Positions 25,446 through 35,200 of a stretch of 64,000 bases of DNA are shown piece after piece. The position numbers were made by a program, and so were the translations under genes. The DNA comes from Paraburkholderia ferrariae NBRC 106233 (GTDB lineage: Bacteria; Pseudomonadota; Gammaproteobacteria; Burkholderiales; Burkholderiaceae), in the NCBI RefSeq assembly GCF_000685035.1, contig NZ_BAYB01000013.1, positions 1 through 64,000 of the forward strand. Reading direction: 5' to 3'. The notes under the pieces were generated by a model, which did no database searches, was not told the origin of the DNA, and saw nothing but the letters and a program-made list of their open reading frames with translations. Position 1 is the stretch's first letter. Each line of letters begins with the position of its first letter.

Positions 25446-26384
25446 CTAGCCGCGCCCGGCTTCCCCCGCATCGTTGCCCGGCCCCAGCCCGGCAAACGCT
25501 TGCGCCAGAAAATCGACGCACACCCGCACCTTCGCCGACTGCGCGAGCCGCGCGGGATACACGGCCCAGACGTTGGCCGGCTGCGTGACGCCGGGCAGCA
25601 CGCGCACGAGCCGCCCGCTGTCGAGGAGCGGCTGCACGTCCCAGACCGAACGCAGCACGATGCCCCGCCCGGCCAGCGCCCACTGCACCGCCACTTCGCC
25701 GTGATTGGTCGAAAGCGGGCCCGTCACCTTCGCCGATACCGTCTCGCCCTTGAAGTCGAGCCGCCACACGCCGAACGGGTGGTCGCGCTCCTTGATCGCG
25801 AGGCACGCATGCGAAGCGAGATCGGCAATCTGCCTGGGCGCGCCGTGCCGTTCGAGGTAGGCGGGCGCCGCGCACAGCACGCGATGGTTCGACGCCAGCC
25901 GCTTTGCGATCAGATGCCCGGCAATCTCGTCGCCGATGCGCACGTCCAGGTCGAAGCCCTCGCCCGCCACATCCACGAGCCGGTCGAACAGTTCGAGCCG
26001 CACGTTCAGTTGCGCGTAGCGTTCCGAAAACCCGGCCAGTGCAGGCGCGACAAAATTACGCCCGAAACCGAAGCTGCTCGACACGCGCAGGGTGCCGCGC
26101 GGAATGCGCCGCGTGGTCGAAACGTCTTCCACGAGGTGATCCACGTCGTCGAGAATTTTCTCGGCCCACGCATAAACGCGCTCGCCGGCCTCCGTCACGG
26201 CCACGCGGCGCGTGGAGCGGTGCAAGAGCCGCGTGCCGAGGCTGGCCTCCAGGACGCCCACGCGCTTGCTCACGTAAGCCGCCGAAACCGAAAGCGCTTC
26301 GGCCGCCGCGCTAAAGCTGGACTTGCGTGCGACGGTGCAGAAGACGCGCAGGTCGTCGAGTTCGGGCGTGGCGGGGATTTTCAT
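25446..26384 (-). CDS. LysR family transcriptional regulator, DmlR-like
   Basis: 312 residues from ATG 26384, the start matching DmlR-type proteins (KIPATPELDDLRVFCTVARK). The helix-turn-helix continues SSFSAAAEALSVSAAYVSKR and then LGTRLLHRSTRRVAVTEAG, very close in pattern to E. coli DmlR, the activator of D-malate dehydrogenase. The effector domain has ALAGRGIVLRSVWDVQPLLD. It lies directly downstream of the dehydrogenase gene on the same strand (118-base gap), not divergent as in E. coli. The regulator-target link is inferred from this proximity. Confidence 0.88.
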   Translation of the reverse strand: MKIPATPELDDLRVFCTVARKSSFSAAAEALSVSAAYVSKRVGVLEASLGTRLLHRSTRRVAVTEAGERVYAWAEKILDDVDHLVEDVSTTRRIPRGTLRVSSSFGFGRNFVAPALAGFSERYAQLNVRLELFDRLVDVAGEGFDLDVRIGDEIAGHLIAKRLASNHRVLCAAPAYLERHGAPRQIADLASHACLAIKERDHPFGVWRLDFKGETVSAKVTGPLSTNHGEVAVQWALAGRGIVLRSVWDVQPLLDSGRLVRVLPGVTQPANVWAVYPARLAQSAKVRVCVDFLAQAFAGLGPGNDAGEAGRG

Positions 26385-26502
26385 GAGGGCTGCGCGTGGC
26401 GAGTGGAAAAACCCCGGCGATTTTACGCGCACGCGCGCTGGCAAGAACCCGGGCGCTCAGAAGGCGTGGCGCATGCCGATGGTTTCCCCAGCCTCACTCC
26501 CC

Positions 26503-27582
26503 TTAAAGCGCGGCCGCGATCGCTTCACCCACAGCGGTCGTGTTCGCCGTTCCGCCCATATCGGGCGTGCGCGGCCCTTGCACGAGCACCTGCTCGATCG
26601 CGCGCATGATCGCGTCGTGCGCCGCCTTGAACTGCGCGTCGCCGTTGCCGAGGAACTCCAGCATCATCGCGCCCGACCAGATCATCGCCACCGGATTGGC
26701 GATCTGCTTGCCGAAGATGTCGGGCGCCGAGCCATGCACCGGCTCGAACAGCGAGGGGAACTTGCGCTCCGGGTTCAGGTTCGCCGAAGCCGCGAGACCG
26801 ATGGTGCCCGTGCAGGCGGGGCCGAGATCCGAAAGAATGTCGCCGAACAGGTTCGACGCCACCACCACGTCGAAGCGGTCGGGATTGAGCACGAAGCGCG
26901 CCGAGAGAATGTCGATATGCTGCTTGTCCCACTGCACCTGCGGATACTGCTCGCCCATCGCGGCCACGCGTTCGTCCCAGTAAGGCATGCTGATGGAAAT
27001 GCCGTTGGACTTGGTGGCCGCCGTGAGTTTCCTGCGCGCACGCGTGCTGGCCAGGTCGAACGCGTACTTGAGAATGCGGTCCACGCCGTGGCGCGTGAAC
27101 ACCGACTCCTGCAGCACGAACTCGCGCTCCGTGCCCTCGAACATCTTGCCGCCCACCGAGCTGTATTCGCCCTCGGTGTTCTCGCGCACGACGAAGAAGT
27201 CGATATCGCCGGGCTTGCGGTTCGCGAGCGGGCACGGCACGCCGGGCAACAGACGCACCGGGCGCAGGTTCACGTACTGGTCGAATTCGCGGCGGAACTT
27301 GAGCAGCGAGCCCCACAGCGAGATGTGGTCGGGCACCTTCTCGGGCCAGCCCACGGCGCCGAAGTAGATCGCGTCGAACGTGGACAGCGTGGCGAACCAG
27401 TCGTCGGGCATCATCTTGCCGTGCTCGAGGTAGTAGTCGCAGCTCGCCCACTCGAAGTGCGTGAATTCCAGCGCAAGGCCGAATTTCGCCGCGGCAGCCT
27501 CCACCACGCGCACGCCCTCAGGCATCACTTCCTGGCCAATGCCGTCGCCCGGAATGGCGGCAATCCTGAATGTCTTGCTCAT
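26503..27582 (-). CDS. dmlA: Tartrate/D-malate dehydrogenase (decarboxylating)
   Basis: 359-residue NAD-dependent oxidative decarboxylase of the isocitrate/isopropylmalate dehydrogenase superfamily, tartrate dehydrogenase/DmlA branch. Motifs: FRIAAIPGDGIGQEVMPEGV at the start, GSLLKFRREFDQYVNLRPVR for substrate binding, and VVRENTEGEYSSVGG. VASNLFGDILSDLGPACTGT holds the metal-ligand Asp residues, and FEPVHGSAPDIFGKQIANPV the cofactor loop. ATG 27582 has GGAGAACG just upstream. It is followed by a DmlR-like LysR gene and preceded by another, divergent LysR gene. D-malate versus tartrate cannot be separated by reading alone. Confidence 0.9.
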   Translation of the reverse strand: MSKTFRIAAIPGDGIGQEVMPEGVRVVEAAAAKFGLALEFTHFEWASCDYYLEHGKMMPDDWFATLSTFDAIYFGAVGWPEKVPDHISLWGSLLKFRREFDQYVNLRPVRLLPGVPCPLANRKPGDIDFFVVRENTEGEYSSVGGKMFEGTEREFVLQESVFTRHGVDRILKYAFDLASTRARRKLTAATKSNGISISMPYWDERVAAMGEQYPQVQWDKQHIDILSARFVLNPDRFDVVVASNLFGDILSDLGPACTGTIGLAASANLNPERKFPSLFEPVHGSAPDIFGKQIANPVAMIWSGAMMLEFLGNGDAQFKAAHDAIMRAIEQVLVQGPRTPDMGGTANTTAVGEAIAAAL

Positions 27583-27923
27583 GTCTCGTTCTCCGTTGCC
27601 GGCGCGGACCGGCATTGGCCCGCGCTTCATTTCCGCCAGCATGCCTGAAAACGCCGCAGAGATAACCCGCGCCGGCGTGCAGTCATTCAACACGAAACGT
27701 GAACAATGAGGGCTTCTTGTGCGCCCTGGACCCGCCGGCGCTCAAAGCCCGACGATCTCCTGCTGGTACGTCCGGCACGCACGGCGCACGTCTTCGAGTT
27801 CGTGCAGTACCGGCAGGGTGGCCATCGCGCGGAAACACGCGTCGCGGGCCGCGAGCGCGCCCACCAGCAGGAGGCGCGTCGCGTTCGCCAGCCGGAAGAT
27901 CGCTAGAATGGCGGGACTCGCCA
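27583..27923. other. Divergent region between dmlA-like gene and a LysR gene
   Basis: 341 bases. A minus-strand open frame of 64 codons (27936-27742) with a hydrophobic start (LANATRLLLVGALAARDAC) overlaps the LysR start; it has no recognised homologue and no strong ribosome binding site, so it is not called as a gene. The plus-strand frame is open across this region but becomes LysR-like only from 27924. Promoters for both flanking genes should lie here. Confidence 0.45.
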
Positions 27924-28874
27924 ATGGAATGGACAATGGATATCAACGGGTGTCTTGCCTTCGTCGCGGTAGTCGAGCGCGGCTCGTTCGCCGCCGCCGC
28001 GCGCGAGTTGGGCTTGCCGCGCTCCACGGTGAGTGCGCGCGTCGCGGCGCTTGAGGCGCGTCTGGGCGCGCGGCTGCTGCGGCGCACCACACGCCAGGTC
28101 GCGCCCACAGCCGACGGCGAAGCCTGGTACGCCACCGTCTCCGACGCCATCCGCACGCTGCGCGAAGCCGACCGCCGCGGCCTCGCGGGCCATGCGGCGC
28201 TCGCCGGGGCGATCCGCCTGAGCGTCCCCCCCGACTTCCCCAACGATCTCCTGAGCCGCGCGATCACCTCGTTTCTCGACCCACACCCTCTGGTGCAGAT
28301 CGACGTGCACGTGGGCAACGAAGGGGAAGATTTCGTGGGCGGCAATTTCGATCTCGCCGTGCGTGGCGGGCGGCCCGGCAGCGAAGAAGCCGTGGCACGG
28401 CGCATCGCGGGATTCCGGCTCGGCACCTTCGCGAGCCCGGACTGGCTCGCGGTGCATCCGCCGCGCACCGAGCGCCTCGCTTTCGCGCCCTCCTTCTGCG
28501 ATCGCCCCCGCCATGGCGGCGCCAACGTGCGCGTGACGGCAACGAGCTTCGCACTCCTGCTCCAGCTTGCGATCGACGGTGCCGGCGCCGCCGTGCTGCC
28601 CGTGCATCTGTGCACCGAAGCCGTGGCGGCCGGCCAGCTTGTGGAGATCGTCGAGCCTGGCGCCGCTGCGCCGGAGGCGGACCTCTTCATCGTCTATCCA
28701 TCGAGGCGCGATATGAGCGCACGCGCACGCGCCTTTGCCCAGCATCTGGCCGCCACGCTGGAAACGGGCGGCGGGATCAGCGCCCATGCGTTGCGCCCGG
28801 CGGGCCGGGAGACTGCGCTCGCGTGGGAGCAGCGTGCGGCCAGCCTCGTGAAACGCATCGAATCGAAGAAATAG
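27924..28874 (+). CDS. LysR family transcriptional regulator
   Basis: 316 residues from ATG 27924 (a second ATG at 27936 is equally possible and is closer to the family start). Helix-turn-helix: DINGCLAFVAVVERGSFAAA, then LGLPRSTVSARVAALEARLG and ARLLRRTTRQVAPT, of the DmlR/CrgA-like group. The effector domain shows AGAIRLSVPPDFPNDLLSRA and LAIDGAGAAVLPVHLCTEAV. It is divergent from the dmlA-like gene, so it is the second candidate for controlling that gene. The C-terminal tail is longer than usual and basic. Confidence 0.87.
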   Translation: MEWTMDINGCLAFVAVVERGSFAAAARELGLPRSTVSARVAALEARLGARLLRRTTRQVAPTADGEAWYATVSDAIRTLREADRRGLAGHAALAGAIRLSVPPDFPNDLLSRAITSFLDPHPLVQIDVHVGNEGEDFVGGNFDLAVRGGRPGSEEAVARRIAGFRLGTFASPDWLAVHPPRTERLAFAPSFCDRPRHGGANVRVTATSFALLLQLAIDGAGAAVLPVHLCTEAVAAGQLVEIVEPGAAAPEADLFIVYPSRRDMSARARAFAQHLAATLETGGGISAHALRPAGRETALAWEQRAASLVKRIESKK

Positions 28875-29288
28875 TGGAGCATGCTGCCCGGCGCCGCCCC
28901 GGCACCGGATTGCGCATTATTTCAGATTCCTAATTATCAGCAAGGGCGAAAGCTCGACCCGCTTCGTGCGCAGCCCGGTCGGCACTGTCACCCGCGCCGA
29001 CCGCTACGAGCCCGACTCGAACCAGTACGGCAATCCGCGGACTGATTCCGCCCGCGGGTTTCCCCTCCCCTTTTCCTCTCTCCCAAAGCTTACACGCACG
29101 CTTTGCGCGTGGCGCAATCCGCAATCATTACGCCGCGATGACAGGCTGGAGACTCAAGAATCACTACGAAACGCAACAAAAAAGCATTGAAATCGACGTA
29201 ACGGATTTGGGATAATCGAGACGCTGTTTCGGGGTTGCGTATCGTCTCGCGTCAACGACCAGAATTAAAAAAACGAAATAAAATCATA
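28875..29288. other. Intergenic region at the left edge of the polysaccharide locus
   Basis: 414 bases with a change in composition: GC-rich to about 29090, then AT-rich up to the GT25 start, with A-runs at 29262-29288 just before the ATG. No open frame with family resemblance, no transposase or tRNA remnant and no clear hairpin was seen. The AT-rich end probably holds the promoter of the glycosyltransferase gene. Confidence 0.55.
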
Positions 29289-30260
29289 ATGTTAATACAC
29301 CGTTACTTTTGCATTTCCCTTCAATCTTCCGTAGATCGAAGGGAACTGATGATGGACCAGTTCCACAGGGCGGGGATCGAAGCTGAGTTCTTCGACGGCA
29401 TTCTGATTCCCGACGGCAACCCTCACGCTGCGGCACAAGCGGAAGGGGTGTCGCTCGGCAAATTCGCGCGCAGCCTGACCCGCGGGGAATTGGGCTGTTA
29501 CTTCAGCCATCGCCGCCTCTGGCAAGCCCTCGTCGATTCGAACTGCGACGCCTTCGTGATCATGGAAGACGACATGGTTCTCGAAGACGGCTTTCGCGAA
29601 ACGGTGGAAACCGTACTGAGCGGCAAATGGGATTTCGATCTGGTTCGCCTCGGGCCGCTCAGGCCGCACGAGCGCAGCTACGTGGACGTCGATCTCGGCA
29701 TTGGCCGCAGGGTGTACTGGACCCGGCGCACCGCACTCGGCATGGGCTGCTACACCATCACAAAGGACGCGGCGCGGGCCATGCTGCACGCCACGAGCAC
29801 GATCGTCGGGCCGGTGGATTACGACGTCGATCGCTGCTGGGTGCACTCGCGCAAGGTTCAACTCGTCTATCCCGTGGCGGCCAGAATCATGAACCTGCCG
29901 ACCACCATCGAAGGCCGCGTGGATGATCGCGACCGCGCGATCGGCTTCCACGAAAAATGGTGGCGCCGCTATACCAAGCACCGCTACAGGTTTTTCGTCA
30001 CGATGCAGCGCCTTGGCGCAAAGCGCGCGGCGCAACGCGATGCCGGCGTTCATGCGGCGATCGGCAACGGCCAGCGTGCGGTTTTCGCGCGTGCGAAAAC
30101 CGATCTGCGCGAGCTGATGGCGCTGGTGGCCGAAACCGAACGCTACGACGCCACCCTCGCCGCGCGGCCGGAGACGAAACCGACTCCGGTGGCCAGCGAG
30201 GAACGTCGCCGCAAGGAATCGCGCAAGCGGGAATTACTTAAGAAGTACGAACTGATTTGA
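29289..30260 (+). CDS. Glycosyltransferase family 25 (LPS/Lex1 type) protein
   Basis: 323 residues. The first half matches GT25 (LPS biosynthesis glycosyltransferases such as Lex1/LgtB): HRYFCISLQSSVDRRELMMD, GELGCYFSHRRLWQALVDS and the key acidic motif FVIMEDDMVLEDGFRETV, then KWDFDLVRLG. The last 90 residues are basic and helical (KHRYRFFVTMQRLGAKRAAQ; SEERRRKESRKRELLKKYEL), an extension beyond the usual domain. ATG 29289 was chosen by similarity; the upstream sequence is A-rich with only a weak ribosome binding site. It is followed by a CBS gene on the same strand. It may act in LPS or capsule decoration, but it is separated from the main capsule operon and convergent with it. Confidence 0.82.
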   Translation: MLIHRYFCISLQSSVDRRELMMDQFHRAGIEAEFFDGILIPDGNPHAAAQAEGVSLGKFARSLTRGELGCYFSHRRLWQALVDSNCDAFVIMEDDMVLEDGFRETVETVLSGKWDFDLVRLGPLRPHERSYVDVDLGIGRRVYWTRRTALGMGCYTITKDAARAMLHATSTIVGPVDYDVDRCWVHSRKVQLVYPVAARIMNLPTTIEGRVDDRDRAIGFHEKWWRRYTKHRYRFFVTMQRLGAKRAAQRDAGVHAAIGNGQRAVFARAKTDLRELMALVAETERYDATLAARPETKPTPVASEERRRKESRKRELLKKYELI

Positions 30261-30320
30261 TGGTCCGCTGGCGGTCTGCGGAGAGATCGCTAGCGCCCGG
30301 AGCAAGCAAGGAGTGCAGCC

Positions 30321-30773
30321 ATGAAAGTAGCAGACCTGATGACGACGCGGCTCGTAACGGTAGGCTTCGACGACACGCTCGAAACCGTGCGGGAGATCTT
30401 CAGCGAAGCCGCGTTCCATCATCTGCTCGTGGTCGAGGATGGGGAACTGCAGGGCGTGGTGTCGGACCGCGACCTGCTGCGCGCGCTGAGCCCCTTCATC
30501 GACAGCGTGGTGGAAACCCCGCGGGATACCGGTACGCTGAACAAGCGCGTGCATCAGATCATGAGCCGCCAGCCGATCACGCTCACGCCCGATGCCGAGG
30601 TCGCCGAGGCCGCGCGGTTGCTGCTCGCGCACGGGGTTTCGTGCATTCCTGTGGTGAACAGCGAATCGCGGCCGGTGGGGATCGTGAGCTGGCGCGATAT
30701 TCTGCGGGCGTATGCGGCGGCGCTGGGGGAAACGGCGGGGGATGGTCCGGAAGCGGGAGTGGCGGGGGAGTGA
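30321..30773 (+). CDS. CBS-domain pair protein
   Basis: 150 residues comprising two CBS motifs: residues about 1-60 (MKVADLMTTRLVTVGFDDTL, then HLLVVEDGELQGVVSDRDLL) and about 75-135 (IMSRQPITLTPDAEVAEAAR, then CIPVVNSESRPVGIVSWRDI). Such stand-alone CBS pairs bind adenosine nucleotides and act as energy-state sensors. An AAGGAGTGCAGCC ribosome binding region precedes the ATG. It lies 60 bases after the GT25 gene and is convergent with the oxoamine synthase gene. The target protein is unknown. Confidence 0.92.
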   Translation: MKVADLMTTRLVTVGFDDTLETVREIFSEAAFHHLLVVEDGELQGVVSDRDLLRALSPFIDSVVETPRDTGTLNKRVHQIMSRQPITLTPDAEVAEAARLLLAHGVSCIPVVNSESRPVGIVSWRDILRAYAAALGETAGDGPEAGVAGE

Positions 30774-30829
30774 GGGGGCTGCGGCTGCCGTAAATCCGCT
30801 CTATTCGTCACGCCCCCGAACCCATCGCC

Positions 30830-32182
30830 CTATCGCTTTGCGATCCGTGCAAGCGTATCGACGGTGCGCGTGATCTGCGCGGAATCGTGCGTCGAGCAGA
30901 TAAAAAAGCGCAAGCGGGCCGCACGCTCTTCCACGGCGGGGTAGAAAATGGGCTGCACGTTAATGCCCTCTTCGAAGAGCGCATTCGCCCATTGCGCCGC
31001 CTTCAGCGAGCTGCGGGTAATGACCGGTACGACTGCATAGCCCGCACTCGTGCCGGTATCGAAGCCCGCCGCACGCGCTTCTTGTAGAAATTGTTGACCA
31101 CGTGCTTGTAGCGCCGCAACACGCTCTGGCTCTGCGAGCATGCGTTGTAGTGCCGCGAGCGAACCTGCCGCAAGGGCGGGTGCGAGTCCCACGCTGTAAA
31201 GAAAGCCGGGGGCGAGATGGCGCAGCATGTCGATGAGCGGCTGGCAACCCGCGATGAAGCCGCCACAGCCCGCCAGCGTCTTGCTCATCGTGCCCATCCA
31301 CAGATCGACCTCGTCCGGCGCCACGCCGCTATGTTCGCGGATGCCGTGACCTCGCGCGCCCAGCACGCCCAGCGAGTGCGCCTCGTCCACCATCAGGAAC
31401 GCGCCGTGCCGCTGCCGGATCTCGACGAAACGTGCGAGATCGGGCAGATCGCCATCCATGCTGTAGAGACCCTCGATTACCACGAGCACATTGCGAAATT
31501 CGTGCCGAACCCGCGCGAGCAGCGTATCGAGCTCACGCCAGTCGTTGTGCGCGAAAGCAAGGCGCTTCGCGCCACTCAGTTGGGCACCCTGCACAATGCT
31601 GTTGTGCGCGAGTGCGTCATGCACGATCAGGTCGCCGTGGCCGAAGAGCGCGCCGATCACCGTCACATTCGTCGCATGGCCGCTCACAAACGCCACACAA
31701 TCGTCCGTGCCGTACAGGTCTGCCAGTGCGCGCTCGAGTTCCCGCTGCACCGGCCGCTCCCCCGCCACCATGCGACTCGCCGAAGCCGACATGCCGTACC
31801 GGTCGATAGCGTGCTTCGCCTGTGCCGTAACCGCCGGATCGGCCGAGAGTCCCAGGTAGTTATAGTTAGCGAAATTAATATACTCACGGCCACCAATGGT
31901 CGTGGTCGCGCCAGCCGCACCCTCATGTACGCGGAAGAACGGTGATTGAACTCGCAACGTCTCGCCCATCTGGCGTACGAGGCTCACCTGCTGATAAAGC
32001 GGCATCGCCTCGAAACGCGCACGCGCGTTCCAGGGTTCGCCGGCCGCAGGTATCGCCTGGCGTGTCTTGCCGTCCGCCCCGGCCCCCGACGACTGCGCCG
32101 ACACCTCACCCGACACGCGCTCCAGCTGACGTTTCAACGCCGCCGCTGCAAGCTGCTTGCGGATCTGATCACCCATTCCCAT
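30830..32182 (-). CDS. Alpha-oxoamine synthase (PLP-dependent acyl-chain/amino-acid condensing enzyme)
   Basis: 450-residue fold-type I PLP enzyme of the alpha-oxoamine synthase family (8-amino-7-oxononanoate synthase, serine palmitoyltransferase, 2-amino-3-ketobutyrate ligase). Motifs: INFANYNYLGLSADPAVTAQ, the SRMVAGERPVQRELERALAD block, FLMVDEAHSLGVLGARGHGI (Asp266) and the PLP lysine in WMGTMSKTLAGCGGF (Lys301). An N-terminal extension of about 80 residues precedes the core. It lies 47 bases after the PKS gene on the same strand and is probably co-transcribed. These enzymes condense an acyl thioester with an amino acid and release CO2. After a PKS without thioesterase, that would release an amino-ketone chain, as Fum8 does in fumonisin biosynthesis. 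A WcbT-like capsule role is suggested by context. Confidence 0.88.
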   Translation of the reverse strand: MGMGDQIRKQLAAAALKRQLERVSGEVSAQSSGAGADGKTRQAIPAAGEPWNARARFEAMPLYQQVSLVRQMGETLRVQSPFFRVHEGAAGATTTIGGREYINFANYNYLGLSADPAVTAQAKHAIDRYGMSASASRMVAGERPVQRELERALADLYGTDDCVAFVSGHATNVTVIGALFGHGDLIVHDALAHNSIVQGAQLSGAKRLAFAHNDWRELDTLLARVRHEFRNVLVVIEGLYSMDGDLPDLARFVEIRQRHGAFLMVDEAHSLGVLGARGHGIREHSGVAPDEVDLWMGTMSKTLAGCGGFIAGCQPLIDMLRHLAPGFLYSVGLAPALAAGSLAALQRMLAEPERVAALQARGQQFLQEARAAGFDTGTSAGYAVVPVITRSSLKAAQWANALFEEGINVQPIFYPAVEERAARLRFFICSTHDSAQITRTVDTLARIAKR

Positions 32183-32229
32183 TTGCTGCTGTTCCCTTCA
32201 ACAGTAATTCGCGCGGGATCGCCGCACAC

Positions 32230-35200
32230 TTATTCCACGAGTTCCGGCTCGCCCACCGGCTTTGGTTGCGCTGCGCCGCCCGCCGGCAACTCGCTGTCGA
32301 GGGCGTGCCGGTTCGAGAATTGAGCGATCGCCGCCGCCTGCTCGTTGCCCTGCGTTGCGCCCTCTTCCTCGCCCGCCTCGTCGGCCTCGATCGAATCCAC
32401 GATGCGTTCGGCGAGCGAGCGAACCGTTGCGCCCTGCGCTATGACCATCACCGAAAGCTTCACCTCGAACATTTCCTCGACGGCCATGCCGAGTTCCATG
32501 CCCATCAGCGAATCCATGCCCATATCGAGCACCGAGCGCTCCAGATCAATGCGTTCAGGCGCGAGGTGAAGAATGCGGGCGATCTGGGCGCGCAGTGTCT
32601 CTTCGACAAGCGCGAGCGCCTCGGCGCGTGGCATCACGCGCATGCGGTCGCGCAACTGATGCGAGCCCTCTCGTGCCGGCTCCTGCACGCCATGCGCCTG
32701 CATCGACGCATAGCGCCGCGCGGATGCCGCCGGCATGCCACGCGCAAGCGCCTGCCAGTCGAGCCGTACGACGGCTTCACCCGCACCGCCTTCGACGAGC
32801 ATCCGTTCAAGTGCTGCCAACGCCTCATCGGACGTGATCGACACGCCGCCGATGCGAGACTGCAGCGCCTCGCGCGTCTTCTCGTTGCGCGCGAGGAAAC
32901 CAACGTCCTCAAGCGGCCCCCATGCCATGTACGTACCCGGCAGACCCACGGCTCGGCGCGTTTCGACGAGCGCTTCGAGGAAACTGTTCGCTGCCACATA
33001 GCTCGATTGCCCGGGATTGCCAAGCGCTGTCGTGGCGGACGAATAGACGATGAAGAAGTCCAACGCGAGGTCCATCGTCGCGCGATGCAAATTCCATGCG
33101 CCTGCAACCTTCGGCTCGAGTACGGCTTCAAAGCGGCTGTCATCGAGATTGCGCAAAAGACCATCGTCGATATGCATGGCCGAATGCAATACGCCCTTCA
33201 ACGGCGTGCCGCGGCCCTCGATTGCGATTACGAGTGCCTTGACTGCAGCCGCGTCGGTGACGTCGCACGACACCACGTCCACGGTCACGCCCGCTTCGTC
33301 GCGCCAGCGAGCAACTTCGTCGCGAGCGGCCGCATCCAGCGCACCTGAGCGGCTCGCGAGCGTCACGTGTCGCGCACCGCGCTCGACCATCCAGCGCGCC
33401 GTTGCGAAGCCCAGACCGCCCGTGCCGCCGATCACGAGATAAACGCCGCCGGCGTCGAGCCGCAAGGCATGCCCCGCGCCGCGTGCAGGCTGAGGCGTTC
33501 CCGCGGGATAGCCGACGAGCACCTTGCCAATCTGGCGCGCCTGCTGCATGTAGCGGAACGCCTCCTCCGCATGGGCCGCGGAGAACACGCGATAGGGCAG
33601 CGGGTGCAGCACCCCGTCTGCGAAGTACTGCATGACCTCGCCGAACAGTCGCGCCGTGAGCTCGGGCAATGCGCCCATGAGCTGGTCGGCGTCGATACCG
33701 AAGTAGCTGATGTTGTTGCGGAATGGCCGCAAGCCAATACGACTGTTCTCGTAGAAGTCGCGCTTGCCGAGTTCGAGGAAGCGGCCAAACGGGCGCAGTG
33801 CGTCGATGCTGCGCACCATCGCCTCGCCGGCCAGAGAGTTCAGCACGACGTCCACGCCTGCGCCGTCCGTGGCTTCGCGGATCTGGTCGGCGAATGCGAG
33901 GCTACGCGAATCGAACACCCGATTCGCGCCGAGCAGGCGCACGAATTCGCGCTTCTCGCGGCTTCCCGCCGTCGCAAACACCTCGGCGCCTAGATGACGA
34001 GCTAACTGGATCGCCGCGATACCCACCCCGCCCGCGCCGCCGTGCACGAGCACGCGCTCGCCGCGCCGCAAGCGCGCGAGTTCGACAAGTGCGTAGTACA
34101 CCGTAAAGAAAGTCGTAGGAATGGTCGCCGCTTCCTCGAACGTCAACGAAAGCGGCTTGTGCGTGATCGCGCCCGCACGAGTGCGGACCCGCGTTGCAAA
34201 CGAAGCCGGTGCAAAGCCGAGCACGGCGTCACCCGGGTGGAAGGTGCTCACGCCGGTACCCACGCGCTTCACGCGCCCGGACAACTCCATGCCCACGGTC
34301 GCACCCGCGAAGCCCGTTTCAACTGCCTCGTCCGAAAGCAGTCCCATCGCATACATGACGTCGCGAAAATTCAGACCAGTGGCAACTGGCTCGATCTCCA
34401 CCTCGTCCTGTTCGAGTTCACTTTCGGGTAGCGCGAACCACTCGAGGTTGCGAAGCGAACCCGGCATATCGAACGACAGCACAGCCGCCGACGCATCGCC
34501 GGCGTTACCGGTGTCATTCGCGGTATCGCGCCGGTGCGCTTCGGCTGCGTCCAGCATGCGCGGCACAAAGCGGCCCTGGGACGTCAGCAGCACTTCCTCT
34601 TCGGTATCCGCCGTGATGAGTTCGTGGGCCAATACGGCAACCGCGTCCTCGCATGCCGAGGAAACATCGATCAGACGGCAGCTCAATTCGGGATGCTCAT
34701 TGGCCAGCACCCTTCCAAGACCCCAGAGCGTTGCCTGTTCGGGACGCCGCACGCTGCCGTCCCGAACCAGACCGGCGAACGGTGCCCCGTCGCGCGTGAC
34801 GACGCTCAGTCGTACCGGCACCGCCTGCACACCGAGTTCACGCACGAGGCGCGCAAGCGCCACGGAAGTAACGCGCTGCGCTTGCATGAGGGCAGTCCCG
34901 TCGACGTCGGCCGACAGCCCGATATCGGGTGCGAGGAATACGAGGTTGACTGAAACTCCGTCGCGCGCTCCCGAGCACGCGAGCAGCGCGTTCGCCGCAT
35001 CTTCCTGCGTGGCGAGCACCGCGTCCCCGCCACGCGCACGCAACGCTTCGCCCAGCGCCTCGGCCAGCTCATCCGCATTGTCGCCAGCGTGAACGAGCAA
35101 CCACGGAGCGGCCTCACCCGACGGGATCGAAGCGGTACGCAACGATACTGCAGCATCGGCGGAAACGGGTGTGCGCGCAACGATCAGCGTCGGCATACCC

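Noticed and set aside
27742..27936. 64-codon minus-strand frame with a hydrophobic start
   Set aside because: It overlaps the LysR start, lacks a strong ribosome binding site and has no recognised homologue; mentioned only under the intergenic region.
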